Shown: one piece after another, positions 42,776 to 52,683 of the stretch
Layout of the letters: the number at the start of each line of letters is the position of its first letter
Position numbering within the stretch: the first letter of the stretch is position 1
Assembly (NCBI RefSeq): GCF_048266365.1
Contig: NZ_JBLWZP010000011.1
Location: forward strand, 1 to 64,000
Length of the DNA stretch: 64,000 nt
Origin: Galbibacter sp048266365
GTDB lineage: Bacteria > Bacteroidota > Bacteroidia > Flavobacteriales > Flavobacteriaceae
Reading direction: 5' to 3'
The notes under the pieces: generated by a model
What the model saw: only the letters and a program-made list of their open reading frames with translations
Database searches by the model: none
What the model was told of the DNA's origin: nothing
Translations under genes and position numbers: made by a program

Positions 42776-45145
42776 ATGGGCAAATTTTGTTTTCATTGTG
42801 GTATTGAATTCGAGAATGATTCTTTTGTTATTGAGGGTAAGGATTTTTGTTGTAACGGCTGTAAAACCGTCTTTGAAATCTTAGGTGAACACGACCTCCA
42901 CTCCTATTACGATATTGAGAAAAATCCTGGAATTTCTCCTTCGCAATTTGTAGGTAAATTCGATTATCTGGACAACAAAGCCATTGTGGAGGAGTTGTTG
43001 GAATTTGATGATGAAGGCATTCAAATCGTAAACCTTTTTATCCCAAACATTCACTGTAGTTCGTGCATATGGGTACTCGAACAATTAAACAAACTCAACC
43101 CTCATATAAAAGACGCTCAAGTTAACTTCCCAAAGAAGACACTACGTGTTATTTTCCACTCAAACTCCCTAACACTAAAAGAGCTGGTTGTCCTCTTGGC
43201 CTCTATCGGTTATCCTCCTAAAATTAACCTTGAGAACAAAAACACTGAAAAGCAGATTACTAACCGAAGCTTACTATACAAAATCGGAGTAGCCGGGTTT
43301 TCCTTTGGAAATGTCATGCTACTCTCCTTCCCTGAATATTTTGAAGTGAATGAGTTTTGGCTAGATCAATACAAACCCGTGTTTCGTTGGTTGATGTTTG
43401 CCTTTTCCCTTCCTGTGGTTTTTTACGCGGCATCAGATTATTTTGTCTCCGCCTATAAGAGCTTAAGAAAAGGTATCCTTAATATTGACCTCCCTATCGC
43501 ATTGGGCGTTTTTGTGTTGTTCACCAGGAGTACCTATGAAATTGTAGCAAATACCGGCCAAGGTTTCTTTGACAGCCTTACCGGATTGCTCTTCTTCCTG
43601 CTTGTCGGGAGGTATTTCCAACAGAAAACCTATGCCTTTTTATCCTTTGAACGCAGTTATAAAAGTTATTTCCCTATAGGTGTTACGGTAATTAAGGGCG
43701 GTATTGAAGAAAACATCCAAGTTAAAGACGTAAAACAAGGGGATCGCATTCTTATTAGAAACGAAGAAATCATTCCGGTGGACAGCATCTTAATCAAGGG
43801 TAATGCTGAAATTGACTATAGTTTTGTCACGGGTGAATCCAATCCTATTCACAAAACATCAGGAGATAAAATATATGCAGGCGGTAAACAAAAAGATCAG
43901 CCTATAGAGATTGAAGCACTTCGGAGCGTTTCTCAGAGTTATTTGACCCAGCTTTGGAGCAAAGACTCCATGAAACACCAAGAAAAGTCTCAAAATTTTG
44001 CACTGACCAATAAAATCAGTAAGTATTTTACTATGGTAATACTTTTGGTGGCCCTCTCCACTTTAGGCTTCTGGTTATGGTGGGACCCTGGTTATGCCGC
44101 TTATGTATTCTCCGCGGTACTAATCATTGCTTGTCCTTGTGCTCTAGCCCTTGCCGAACCTTTCACTCTTGGCAACTTACTTCGTATCTATGGCAAACGA
44201 GGGTTTTATTTAAAGGACGGACAGGTCATCAATCGCATGGCTGAGATCAACAGCATCATTTTTGATAAAACAGGGACCATTACCGCCAATGATCAAAGTA
44301 AGATTCACTACCACGGAATGGAACTCAATACTCATGAAAAGGCCTTGCTGAAAAGCACCCTTCGCGGTTCCAATCACCCCCTTAGTAGACAGCTATACCA
44401 CATGCTGCGCTCTCAAAACATCCTCACTATGGATGATTTTAAAGAAACTGCAGGTAAGGGAATCGAAGCCACATTTGCAAACGATACCGTTAAGATTGGA
44501 TCGGCATCATTTTTAAATCAGCAAAGTTCTTCAGGAGTTGAAAACACTAGTGTTCACATCAGTACAAATAACAACTACAAAGGTAAGTTTGTAGTGTTTA
44601 ATAAATATAGAGAAGGTGTTTTTGAGTTGTTTAAAAACCTCAGCAAACACTATGAAATAGCCATACTCTCTGGAGATAATGCTCAAGAAGCGAATAACTT
44701 GAGCAAGCGTACACCTTCCGAAACCAAAATGTTTTTCAACCAAAAACCGGAGGACAAACACCATTATATCAAACAACACCAACAAGGGGGTTCTAAAATT
44801 CTCATGATTGGAGATGGACTTAATGATGCAGGAGCACTAAAGGAAAGTCACGTCGGTATTGCAGTTTCAGAAAACGTGAATGTGTTTTCTCCTGCTTGTG
44901 ATTCCATTTTAGATGCCTCTAGGCTTAAAGACATTGATCAATACCTTCGCTTGAGCAAAAAAGGGGTGCAAATTATTCATTTGAGCTTCGTGATTTCCTT
45001 TTTGTACAACGTCATAGGACTTTCATTCGCAGTCACTGGAAATTTATCCCCCGTGGTGGCCGCTATTTTAATGCCGTTAAGCTCCATTAGCATTGTAGCA
45101 TTTACCACCCTGAGCACCTATTTTGTCAGTAGAAATCTAACATGA
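42776..45145 (+). CDS. ccoI: Copper-translocating P-type ATPase for cbb3 oxidase assembly (CcoI/FixI)
   Basis: A P1B-type ATPase of about 789 residues. From the N-terminus: a cysteine-rich ribbon (Cys5, Cys8, Cys25, Cys26, Cys29), a heavy-metal domain with HCSSC (Cys94, Cys97), eight expected membrane helices, the ion site CPCALA, the phosphorylation motif DKTGTI, and GDGLNDAGAL. This is the CcoI/FixI subtype that delivers copper to the heme-copper oxidase. The ORF starts at 42743, but MGKFCFHCG at 42776 fits the family and lies downstream of the predicted promoter, so it is preferred. The stop codon overlaps the next Fnr operator. Confidence 0.93.
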   Translation: MGKFCFHCGIEFENDSFVIEGKDFCCNGCKTVFEILGEHDLHSYYDIEKNPGISPSQFVGKFDYLDNKAIVEELLEFDDEGIQIVNLFIPNIHCSSCIWVLEQLNKLNPHIKDAQVNFPKKTLRVIFHSNSLTLKELVVLLASIGYPPKINLENKNTEKQITNRSLLYKIGVAGFSFGNVMLLSFPEYFEVNEFWLDQYKPVFRWLMFAFSLPVVFYAASDYFVSAYKSLRKGILNIDLPIALGVFVLFTRSTYEIVANTGQGFFDSLTGLLFFLLVGRYFQQKTYAFLSFERSYKSYFPIGVTVIKGGIEENIQVKDVKQGDRILIRNEEIIPVDSILIKGNAEIDYSFVTGESNPIHKTSGDKIYAGGKQKDQPIEIEALRSVSQSYLTQLWSKDSMKHQEKSQNFALTNKISKYFTMVILLVALSTLGFWLWWDPGYAAYVFSAVLIIACPCALALAEPFTLGNLLRIYGKRGFYLKDGQVINRMAEINSIIFDKTGTITANDQSKIHYHGMELNTHEKALLKSTLRGSNHPLSRQLYHMLRSQNILTMDDFKETAGKGIEATFANDTVKIGSASFLNQQSSSGVENTSVHISTNNNYKGKFVVFNKYREGVFELFKNLSKHYEIAILSGDNAQEANNLSKRTPSETKMFFNQKPEDKHHYIKQHQQGGSKILMIGDGLNDAGALKESHVGIAVSENVNVFSPACDSILDASRLKDIDQYLRLSKKGVQIIHLSFVISFLYNVIGLSFAVTGNLSPVVAAILMPLSSISIVAFTTLSTYFVSRNLT

Positions 45146-45185
45146 CATTTATCATAATTTAAATATTTATGTCATCATAATTTTG
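45143..45185 (+). promoter_or_regulatory. Fnr-type operator and promoter of the cco operon
   Basis: TGACATTTATCA (45143-45154) matches the operator pattern TGAY-N4-ATCA, with ATGA and TCAT arms. TAATTTTG (45178-45185) is a perfect -7 element, and no TTTG is present at -33. The centre-to-(-7) distance is 29.5 bp, identical to that at ccoI. Confidence 0.78.
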
Positions 45186-45207
45186 CAACGTTGATAAAGC
45201 TTTTAAA

Positions 45208-45393
45208 ATGAGTGTCATTTACATCCTAATTTCTCTGAGTATCCTGATTGCAATAGTTTTTTTCGCGGCATTTATTTTGGCGGTCAAGAATGGGCAATTT
45301 GACGATAGTCATACCCCCGCTATCAGAATTTTATTTGATGGTGAATCCAAGAAAAAAGAAACAAATAAACACAATAACTCACTGAATAAATAA
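45208..45393 (+). CDS. ccoS: cbb3-type oxidase assembly protein CcoS
   Basis: A 61-residue membrane protein with one N-terminal helix (VIYILISLSILIAIVFFAAFILA) and the CcoS hallmark GQFDD, followed by a hydrophilic lysine-rich tail. CcoS is needed to load heme and copper into CcoN. It is the first gene after the Fnr-type promoter and precedes the CcoNO fusion by 12 bp. Confidence 0.93.
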   Translation: MSVIYILISLSILIAIVFFAAFILAVKNGQFDDSHTPAIRILFDGESKKKETNKHNNSLNK

Positions 45394-45405
45394 CAGTCTT
45401 GAACT

Positions 45406-47592
45406 ATGGAAATAGAACAGTTTTACTACGACAATAAAATTGTCAAAAAATTCCTTTACGCTACCATGTTTTGGGGTCTTGTCGGAATGGGTGTCGGATT
45501 GCTCCTAGCCTTTCTATTCGTTTTTCCACAACTCACTGATGGGATCTCCTGGTTGAGTTTCGGAAGACTTCGTCCATTGCATACCAATGTAGTGGTTTTT
45601 GCATTTGTTGGAAATGCCATTTTTGCGGGAGTTTATCATTCTTTACAACGTTTATTAAAAGCCCGTATGGCAAATGACTTTTTAAGTAACTTCAACTTCT
45701 GGGGATGGCAACTTGTAATTTTGTCTGCTGCCATTACATTACCTCTTGGGTATACCTCTACCAAAGAATATGCAGAGCTCGAATGGCCTATTGACATTCT
45801 TTTAGCCTTAGTATGGCTTGCTTTTGGCGCAAACATGATTGCCACTATTCTAAAACGAAGAGTAAGACACCTCTATGTAGCAATTTGGTTCTACCTAGGA
45901 ACTTTTGTAACTGTTACTGTATTACATATTTTTAATAATTTAGAACTTCCGGTAAGTTTCATGAAGAGTTACTCTGTATACGCTGGAGTTCAAGATGCAC
46001 TGGTGCAATGGTGGTATGGGCATAATGCGGTAGCATTCTTCCTAACCACGCCTTTCTTAGGTTTGATGTATTATTATGTCCCTAAGGCAGCCAATAGACC
46101 AGTATACTCTTATCGCCTATCTATTGTTCACTTCTGGTCACTGATCTTTATATATATCTGGGCTGGACCACACCATTTACTCTATACCGCTTTACCTGAA
46201 TGGGCTCAAAACCTCGGGGTAGCATTTTCAGTGATGCTTCTTGCACCATCGTGGGGAGGGATGATCAACGGATTATTAACACTTCGTGGTGCATGGGATA
46301 AAGTTAGAGTTGACCCTGTTTTGAAATTCTTTGTGGTAGCTATCACAGGCTATGGAATGGCGACTTTTGAAGGCCCCTTATTATCCTTAAAAACCGTTAA
46401 TGCCATCGGTCACTATACCGACTGGATAATCGCTCACGTTCACGTAGGTGCCTTAGCATGGAATGGCTTTTTAACCTTTGGTATGATCTATTACCTAGTT
46501 CCAAAATTATTTAAAACGAAGCTATTCTCTATCAAGCTTGCTAACACTCATTTCTGGTTAGGAACCCTTGGTATTATCCTATATGCACTTCCTCTTTATG
46601 TGGCCGGGTTTACTCAGGCTTCCATGTGGAACCAATTCAACCCTGACGGAACACTAGTTTACGGAAACTTCCTTGAGACTGTAACTCAGATCATACCTAT
46701 GTATGCCATGAGAGCCGCAGGTGGATCTCTTTACATCCTAGGAGCTATTATTGGAATCTATAACGCAATTATGACCATCCGTAAAGGGGTTAAATTGGAA
46801 GATGAACTTGTTGAAGCCCCACCATTAGTACGGGTATCAAAAAGAAAGCTTTCCGGAGAGACCTTCCACGGTTGGTTAGAAAGAAAACCTGTTCAATTGA
46901 CCATACTAGCTACTATCGCTATTTTAATTGGAGGAATTGTTCAAATTGTACCAACACTTATGGTAAAATCAAACATCCCAACCATTGCAAGTGTCAAACC
47001 TTATACCCCATTAGAATTGGAAGGACGAGATCTTTACATCCGTGAAGGTTGTGTATCCTGTCACTCTCAAATGATACGTCCATTTAGAAGTGAGGTTGAG
47101 CGTTATGGGGAATATTCAAAAGCTGGAGAATATGTCTATGATCACCCGTTTCTATGGGGAAGTAAAAGAACCGGACCTGATCTACACCGTATCGGTGGAA
47201 AATACAGTGATTCTTGGCACTTCAACCATATGTATGATCCGCAGAGTACCTCTCCTGGAAGTATCATGCCGGCTTACCAATGGATGATTACAGACCAGTT
47301 GGATCGTTCTCTCACAGAGACCAAAATGAAAGCCATGGTCACATTGGGAGTGCCTTATACCGAAGAAGAGATTGCTAATGCACAACAGCATATGGATGCT
47401 CAGGCTTCGAAAATTGAACAGAATCTATACCAAGATCCTAGCTTTAAAGAATCCTATGAAGAAGATAAAAGAGCTGCTTCGGTAAGAGGAGAGGATTTTG
47501 TTGAAATGAAAAATCGAGAAATCGTGGCGCTTATCGCGTACTTACAACGTCTAGGTACGGATATTAAAATCGATTTCGAACAAGGTAATTAA
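45406..47592 (+). CDS. ccoN: Fused cbb3-type cytochrome c oxidase subunits I and II (CcoNO)
   Basis: A 728-residue fusion. The N-terminal part (about 1-480) is the twelve-helix CcoN with its heme and copper histidines (for example HNAVAFF, HHLLYTALP and HVHVGALAWNG). A transmembrane helix and a monoheme CcoO domain follow, with the c-type heme motif CVSCH at residues 549-553. The fusion is usual in Bacteroidota. The enzyme reduces oxygen to water with high affinity and pumps protons. The C-terminal region (about 660-728) is charged and helical. Confidence 0.95.
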   Translation: MEIEQFYYDNKIVKKFLYATMFWGLVGMGVGLLLAFLFVFPQLTDGISWLSFGRLRPLHTNVVVFAFVGNAIFAGVYHSLQRLLKARMANDFLSNFNFWGWQLVILSAAITLPLGYTSTKEYAELEWPIDILLALVWLAFGANMIATILKRRVRHLYVAIWFYLGTFVTVTVLHIFNNLELPVSFMKSYSVYAGVQDALVQWWYGHNAVAFFLTTPFLGLMYYYVPKAANRPVYSYRLSIVHFWSLIFIYIWAGPHHLLYTALPEWAQNLGVAFSVMLLAPSWGGMINGLLTLRGAWDKVRVDPVLKFFVVAITGYGMATFEGPLLSLKTVNAIGHYTDWIIAHVHVGALAWNGFLTFGMIYYLVPKLFKTKLFSIKLANTHFWLGTLGIILYALPLYVAGFTQASMWNQFNPDGTLVYGNFLETVTQIIPMYAMRAAGGSLYILGAIIGIYNAIMTIRKGVKLEDELVEAPPLVRVSKRKLSGETFHGWLERKPVQLTILATIAILIGGIVQIVPTLMVKSNIPTIASVKPYTPLELEGRDLYIREGCVSCHSQMIRPFRSEVERYGEYSKAGEYVYDHPFLWGSKRTGPDLHRIGGKYSDSWHFNHMYDPQSTSPGSIMPAYQWMITDQLDRSLTETKMKAMVTLGVPYTEEEIANAQQHMDAQASKIEQNLYQDPSFKESYEEDKRAASVRGEDFVEMKNREIVALIAYLQRLGTDIKIDFEQGN

Positions 47593-47612
47593 AGCAGTAA
47601 AAACGTAGTATT

Positions 47613-47801
47613 ATGATGAAGTTTGTCAAAAATTATATGGATTCCATAGATGGAGTCGCCATATTTCCGATCATATCTCTGTTAGTATTCTTTATATTTT
47701 TTGTCCTCCTTTTTTGGTGGGTTGCCACTTCAAAAACAGAGTATTTAGAAAAAATGAGTCATTTACCTTTAGAGTCCAACGATAAAAACGACATAGAATG
47801 A
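47613..47801 (+). CDS. ccoQ: CcoQ-like small subunit of cbb3 oxidase
   Basis: A 62-residue protein with a single membrane helix (FPIISLLVFFIFFVLLFWWVA) followed by a short acidic and basic tail, the form of CcoQ/FixQ. Start at 47613 or 47616 (two adjacent ATG). It overlaps ccoP by 4 bp (ATGA), so the two are translationally coupled. CcoQ stabilises the oxidase complex and is poorly conserved in sequence, so the call rests mainly on size, topology and position. Confidence 0.85.
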   Translation: MMKFVKNYMDSIDGVAIFPIISLLVFFIFFVLLFWWVATSKTEYLEKMSHLPLESNDKNDIE

Positions 47802-48670
47802 GAACATTCACATCATATCTCAGAGTATTATTTATACTAACAATCGTTTTTGTCATGGCAGAATTCTTTATTGATTCTGGTGATGTTCCAGCATTTATCA
47901 AATATCCACAGGTTTCACTTTTCTTAGCTTTATTTGCTGTTTTACTCATCGGTTTGGAAGTCATGATTGGGGCGATGAATTCCCTCACCAATGCTTTGTC
48001 AGCCGAGAGAGCAATGGAGCAGAAAAAAGAAAATGATTTTGCTTGGTTTAAAAATATCATGGCCAAGCTATGGGATACAGCTCCAATGGAGAAAGAGGCC
48101 GAAATCATTATGGACCACAATTACGATGGTATTCAGGAGTTAGACAACACCCTTCCACCGTGGTGGAAATACGGTTTTTATGCCTCCATCCTTTTTGCTA
48201 TTATTTATATGGTTCGTTTTGAAATACTAGGCGCAGACAACCAAATCGTAGAACTCGAAAAAGAGGTTGCTGCGGCTACAATAGCGATTGAAGAATACAA
48301 GAAAACTGCAAAGGATCTTATCGATGCAAATTCTGTTGTTCAATTAACCGAAGTCGCAGATTTAGAGGCAGGAGAAAATATATACAATACTACCTGTGTC
48401 GCATGTCACCGTATAGACGGCGGCGGCGGCATAGGCCCCAACTTAGCGGATGATCATTGGATTCTAGGCGGTGGCATTAAAAACATATTTAATACCATCT
48501 CTGAAGGAGGACGAAGCGGAAAAGGGATGGTCGCCTGGAAACAATCGTTAAAACCCTCGGAGATTCAGCAGGTAGCCAGCTATGTGATGAGCCTATCCGG
48601 AACCAATCCAGCGGATGGTAAAGCTCCAGAAGGAGATATCTGGTCAGACGATAACACAGCTTTAGAATAA
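47798..48670 (+). CDS. ccoP: cbb3-type oxidase subunit III, cytochrome c (CcoP)
   Basis: A 290-residue membrane-anchored cytochrome c. Two N-terminal hydrophobic segments (about 8-60) are followed by an amphipathic region, then a helix and DNTLPPWWKYGFYASILFAI at about 115 that matches the CcoP anchor. The C-terminal domain has one heme motif, CVACH (Cys200, Cys203, His204). Many proteobacterial CcoP proteins have two hemes; a single one is usual for Bacteroidota. It passes electrons from a soluble cytochrome or bc1-like complex to CcoNO. Confidence 0.93.
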   Translation: MRTFTSYLRVLFILTIVFVMAEFFIDSGDVPAFIKYPQVSLFLALFAVLLIGLEVMIGAMNSLTNALSAERAMEQKKENDFAWFKNIMAKLWDTAPMEKEAEIIMDHNYDGIQELDNTLPPWWKYGFYASILFAIIYMVRFEILGADNQIVELEKEVAAATIAIEEYKKTAKDLIDANSVVQLTEVADLEAGENIYNTTCVACHRIDGGGGIGPNLADDHWILGGGIKNIFNTISEGGRSGKGMVAWKQSLKPSEIQQVASYVMSLSGTNPADGKAPEGDIWSDDNTALE

Positions 48671-48677
48671 TACCATT

Positions 48678-50099
48678 ATGAGCACAGAGAAAGAAAGTTT
48701 TAGGGACACCATCGGAACCATCAATGAAGAAGGGAAAAGAGCTTGGGTATTCCCGAAAAAACCTTCTGGAAAATTCTATACCTACAGGAAGTACGTCAGT
48801 TATGCACTTCTTATATTTTTAATCAGCGCTCCGTTTATAAAAATCAACGGGAATCAATTCTTACTTTTTAATATCGTAGAGCGTCGATTTAATGTGTTTG
48901 GTTTTCCATTCTGGCCTCAAGATTTCTACCTCTTTGTATTATCTATGATTATTGGGGTCGTCTTTGTCGGATTTTTCACCGCAGCCTTTGGAAGGATTTT
49001 TTGCGGTTGGATTTGTCCACAAACCATCTTTATGGAAATGGTCTTTCGAAGAGTGGAATATTGGATTGAAGGTGACCGCGGCGCTCAAATTAGATTAGCC
49101 AGACAAAAATGGGATGCTGAAAAAATCAGAAAGCGAGTCTTGAAATGGATCGTATTCTTTATTATTTCATTTTTGATTGCCAATGTCTTTTTGGCATATT
49201 TAATCTCAAGTGATAAGCTGCTTTTGTATATACAAAGCAATCCATTGGATCAATTATCCACCTTTGTATCACTATTGATCTTTACCGCAGTATTCTATTT
49301 TATTTTCGCCTGGTTCCGTGAACAGGTATGTATTATCGCTTGTCCTTATGGGCGACTACAGGGGGTTTTACTTGACAACAAGTCCATCGTTGTGGCATAT
49401 GACCACAAAAGAGGAGAAAGCACCAAAGGAAGAAAGAAATACAAAAAAGATGAGGATCGCTCTACTCAAGGCTATGGAGATTGTATTGATTGTAGACAAT
49501 GCGTAAATGTATGTCCTACGGGAATCGATATTAGAAACGGTACGCAACTAGAATGTGTGAACTGTACGGCATGTATTGATGCCTGCGATGATATCATGGA
49601 TAAAGTGAACTATCCCAAAGGACTAATTCGCTATGCCAGTGAGGAGAATATTGAGAAAAAACTACCATTTAAATTCACACCAAGGCTTAAAGGGTACTCT
49701 GCTGTTCTTATCATTTTAACCGGTTTACTTATCGGCATGTTGTTCTTAAGAAATGATGTTGAGGCTTCAGTGCTTAGACTTCCAGGTCAATTGTACCAAG
49801 AAAAAGGAGAGTTTATGATCAGTAATGTCTACACCTACAAAGTCATTAATAAAACTGTGAATGCCATCGACAGTGTTCGCTTCGAACTCATTGAACCGAA
49901 AGGAAAGATATCCACCGTAGGAAATAGCAGTTTTAGAATCGATAAAGAAGGTCTTGCAGAGGGAACCCTTTTTATTAATATCGACAAGGCGCTTCTGGAC
50001 AAGGATAAAAACAAAGTGAAATTAGGAGTCTATAGTGGTGACACCTTAATAGAAACAACCACCACGACATTTTTAGGCCCTAGAAGTTTTAGTAATTAA
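48678..50099 (+). CDS. ccoG: cbb3 oxidase accessory protein CcoG (ferredoxin-like)
   Basis: A 473-residue membrane protein with four to five helices, CGWICPQTIF, and two [4Fe-4S] motifs: CIDCRQCVNVCPTG and CVNCTACIDAC (about residues 270-310), then a C-terminal periplasmic Ig-like domain. CcoG (RdxA/FixG) is required to reduce copper for CcoI or for oxidase assembly. It lies 7 bp behind ccoP in the same operon. Confidence 0.94.
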   Translation: MSTEKESFRDTIGTINEEGKRAWVFPKKPSGKFYTYRKYVSYALLIFLISAPFIKINGNQFLLFNIVERRFNVFGFPFWPQDFYLFVLSMIIGVVFVGFFTAAFGRIFCGWICPQTIFMEMVFRRVEYWIEGDRGAQIRLARQKWDAEKIRKRVLKWIVFFIISFLIANVFLAYLISSDKLLLYIQSNPLDQLSTFVSLLIFTAVFYFIFAWFREQVCIIACPYGRLQGVLLDNKSIVVAYDHKRGESTKGRKKYKKDEDRSTQGYGDCIDCRQCVNVCPTGIDIRNGTQLECVNCTACIDACDDIMDKVNYPKGLIRYASEENIEKKLPFKFTPRLKGYSAVLIILTGLLIGMLFLRNDVEASVLRLPGQLYQEKGEFMISNVYTYKVINKTVNAIDSVRFELIEPKGKISTVGNSSFRIDKEGLAEGTLFINIDKALLDKDKNKVKLGVYSGDTLIETTTTTFLGPRSFSN

Positions 50100-50110
50100 A
50101 TCAAAAAGAT

Positions 50111-50560
50111 ATGAAATTTAATTGGGGAACAGGAATCGTTATAGCCTTTGTTTTATTTATAAGCTTTATTGGTTTCTTGGTGATTAAGATGAACACCAAC
50201 CAAATCTATCAACACGATTTGGTAACCGAAGATTATTATAAAAAAGAATTAGAGTTTCAACAGAAAATCGACAATGCCGCTGCAGCAGTTGCGATGGATT
50301 ATAGCATTGTAGTGAAACAGCAAGCAGAAGGTCTATTGATCAGTTTCCCTGAGTCCCTGAAAGACAGTCAAGTCAAAGGCTCTGTTTACATGTACAACCC
50401 TGCGAATAAAAAACTGGATTTTACGACTCCGATTCGACTGAATCAGTCTCAAATGCTTATTCCTTCGAAGTTTTTAGTGCAAGGACGCTGGGATGTAGAG
50501 ATCAACTGGAATTCTAAAAACCTACCGTATTATTATAAAACTAAATTGATGTTGCAGTGA
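50111..50560 (+). CDS. ccoH: FixH/CcoH family protein
   Basis: A 149-residue protein with one N-terminal helix (GIVIAFVLFISFIGFLVI) and a periplasmic beta domain with QIYQHDLVTEDYYKKELEFQ, typical of FixH/CcoH. It is involved in assembly of cbb3 oxidase. The last bases overlap the GTG start of the next gene (GTGA). Confidence 0.9.
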   Translation: MKFNWGTGIVIAFVLFISFIGFLVIKMNTNQIYQHDLVTEDYYKKELEFQQKIDNAAAAVAMDYSIVVKQQAEGLLISFPESLKDSQVKGSVYMYNPANKKLDFTTPIRLNQSQMLIPSKFLVQGRWDVEINWNSKNLPYYYKTKLMLQ

Positions 50561-51264
50561 TTTTTACAGGCTTTATATTGGGATTATTAGGCAGTTTACA
50601 CTGTGTAGGGATGTGCGGTCCAATTGCATTTTTACTTCCTTTGGATCATCATAAACCAGCCAAAAAGGTGGGGCAGATTTTCTTGTATCACTCTGGAAGA
50701 TTACTTACTTACGGGTTACTCGGTTTTATGTTTGGCTGGATTGGAAAAGGCCTTTTTGTAGGCGCCATCCAGCAACGTCTTTCTGTGGCCATCGGAGTTT
50801 TTATGATCCTCGCGGTGCTGGTTCCTATGAAGCTTCTGCGCAAATCTAAATTCTCACATTTGAGTTTCAATTGGATGTCTAAAGCCAAAACAGCTCTTGG
50901 AAAACAACTGAAGAAAAATAGATCCTCTGCACTTTTCTCTATTGGGCTCTTAAATGGCTTACTCCCCTGCGGAATGGTATATATGGGACTCTTTGGAGCT
51001 TTGGCTTTTGCGAATCCGTTGGAAAGCGCCTTGTATATGATCCTTTTCGGAATGGGTACAGTTCCACTGATGACAACAGCAGTTTATTTGGGTAATTTCC
51101 TATCTGTTTCTGTGAGACAAAAAATAACCAAAGCCATTCCAATAGCTGTAATTATTATAGGTGTACTCTTTATACTGCGAGGAATGGGGCTAGGAATACC
51201 CTATCTTTCGCCCTCCAATTTACAACTCTTTATCAAAGCTGACCCTAACTGCATTGTGCCTTAA
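50557..51264 (+). CDS. TauE/SafE-like membrane protein, probable metal or oxidase assembly factor
   Basis: A 235-residue protein with about six membrane helices. The N-terminal GLLGSLHCVGMCGP and a second half with GLLPCGMVYMGL are the paired motifs of the CcoS-neighbouring SafE/DsbD-like (cytochrome biogenesis) family. The two cysteine pairs face the membrane and are thought to bind copper or handle thiols. It starts with GTG overlapping the ccoH stop, so it is translationally coupled to ccoH. A role in oxidase maturation is inferred from position; the sulfite exporter name is only a family label. Confidence 0.85.
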   Translation: MIFTGFILGLLGSLHCVGMCGPIAFLLPLDHHKPAKKVGQIFLYHSGRLLTYGLLGFMFGWIGKGLFVGAIQQRLSVAIGVFMILAVLVPMKLLRKSKFSHLSFNWMSKAKTALGKQLKKNRSSALFSIGLLNGLLPCGMVYMGLFGALAFANPLESALYMILFGMGTVPLMTTAVYLGNFLSVSVRQKITKAIPIAVIIIGVLFILRGMGLGIPYLSPSNLQLFIKADPNCIVP

Positions 51265-51304
51265 TCTGATGCTATTGGAATTGCCGTGCGGGTTTGTGGG
51301 GTTA

Positions 51305-52663
51305 TTATACCGTCAAGGAGAACAATTGCCCCTTTGGTTGATTTCTACGCAGGTATACATCAAAGGCCATACAGATATTGCGAACAAATGCCTTCCCTAA
51401 ATCGGTAACTTTTATACCGTGATCGGTAAAGATTAGTAATCCATCATCTTTTAGTTCTTGTAATGAAGCTATTACCGCATCCAACTCATCAAATTGCATA
51501 GCCTCATCCTCCCAGCTGGTTTGAAACTGACACATTAAATTTAGAATATGCTTGCGGATTTTCAGATCATGCTCCGATAAGACATGGCCTTTAAACACCG
51601 GGATTATTCCTTGATTGACCAATTCTTTATAGGTATTGATGTCTTTTTCATTTTGTGCAAAGGAAGTCCAACTATCGCTAATACTTGAAACTCCAAGGCC
51701 AATCATAAGACTGGTTTTTTGTAGGGTATAGCCCATAAAGTTTCGGTGTAAACTTCCTTCCTTCATAGCGCGGTACATCTGATCTGTTTTAAGTGCAAAG
51801 TGATCCATACCGATTTCTATATACCCGGCATCGGACAATAGTTTTTTTCCTAATTCGTAGAGTTCACGTTTCTCATCGCCATTTGGAATATCTTTCTCAT
51901 CAAAACCTCTTTGTCCGTTTCCTTTTATCCAAGGTACATGAGCGTAGCTATAAAAAGCAATTCTATCCGGGAGTAATATAGCGGTCTTAATAATGTTATC
52001 TAAGATGTGCCCTTTAGTCTGAAAAGGAAGACCGAAAATAAGATCATGACTCACCGAGGTGTATCCTATTTCTCTTGACGCTTTGGTAACTCTTTCAACA
52101 TTTTCAAAAGGTTGTATTCTATGAATAGCCTTTTGAACACGTGGATTATAATCTTGGACTCCGTAACTCACTCTTCTAAATCCAAGAGCATACAGCACCT
52201 CCAGATGGGCTCTATTAGTGTTGTTTGGATGGCCTTCAAAACTGAACTCTACATCCTCACTGCGCTCGGCAATACTAAATATCCCATCGATGAGCTCTTT
52301 TAGGTTTTCCGGAGAGAAAAATGTAGGTGTTCCACCACCCAGGTGTATCTCCTTAACAATGGGTGTGTCTGCGAAAAGGTTAACATACAACTGCCATTCT
52401 TTAAGCAGAGATTCTATATAGGGTGTTTCCACCTCATGCCTTTTGGTAATTCGTTTATGACATCCGCAAAAGGTGCAGAGGCTTTCACAAAATGGCAGGT
52501 GAATATACAGGCTTAACTCTTTTTGATTTTCAGTAAAAGAATTAACTACCGATTTTTTCCATTTATCGCTACTGAAAGTTGATGAATTCCAATATGGAAC
52601 TGTCGGATAGCTTGTGTAGCGTGGCCCCGGAACATTATATTTTTGAATTAAACTACGACTCAT
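51305..52663 (-). CDS. hemN: Oxygen-independent coproporphyrinogen III oxidase
   Basis: A radical SAM enzyme of 452 residues that decarboxylates coproporphyrinogen III without oxygen, for heme synthesis under low oxygen. The iron-sulfur cysteines are Cys59, Cys63 and Cys66, with Cys68 as in genuine HemN (SLCTFCGC). GGGTPTF and the C-terminal HemN domain are present. The fourth cysteine and the N-terminal YNVPGPRYTSYP favour true HemN over HemW. It is convergent with the cco operon and has its own Fnr-type operator, which fits expression under oxygen limitation. Confidence 0.95.
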   Translation of the reverse strand: MSRSLIQKYNVPGPRYTSYPTVPYWNSSTFSSDKWKKSVVNSFTENQKELSLYIHLPFCESLCTFCGCHKRITKRHEVETPYIESLLKEWQLYVNLFADTPIVKEIHLGGGTPTFFSPENLKELIDGIFSIAERSEDVEFSFEGHPNNTNRAHLEVLYALGFRRVSYGVQDYNPRVQKAIHRIQPFENVERVTKASREIGYTSVSHDLIFGLPFQTKGHILDNIIKTAILLPDRIAFYSYAHVPWIKGNGQRGFDEKDIPNGDEKRELYELGKKLLSDAGYIEIGMDHFALKTDQMYRAMKEGSLHRNFMGYTLQKTSLMIGLGVSSISDSWTSFAQNEKDINTYKELVNQGIIPVFKGHVLSEHDLKIRKHILNLMCQFQTSWEDEAMQFDELDAVIASLQELKDDGLLIFTDHGIKVTDLGKAFVRNICMAFDVYLRRNQPKGQLFSLTV

Positions 52664-52683
52664 AATGCTAACATTTAATACTG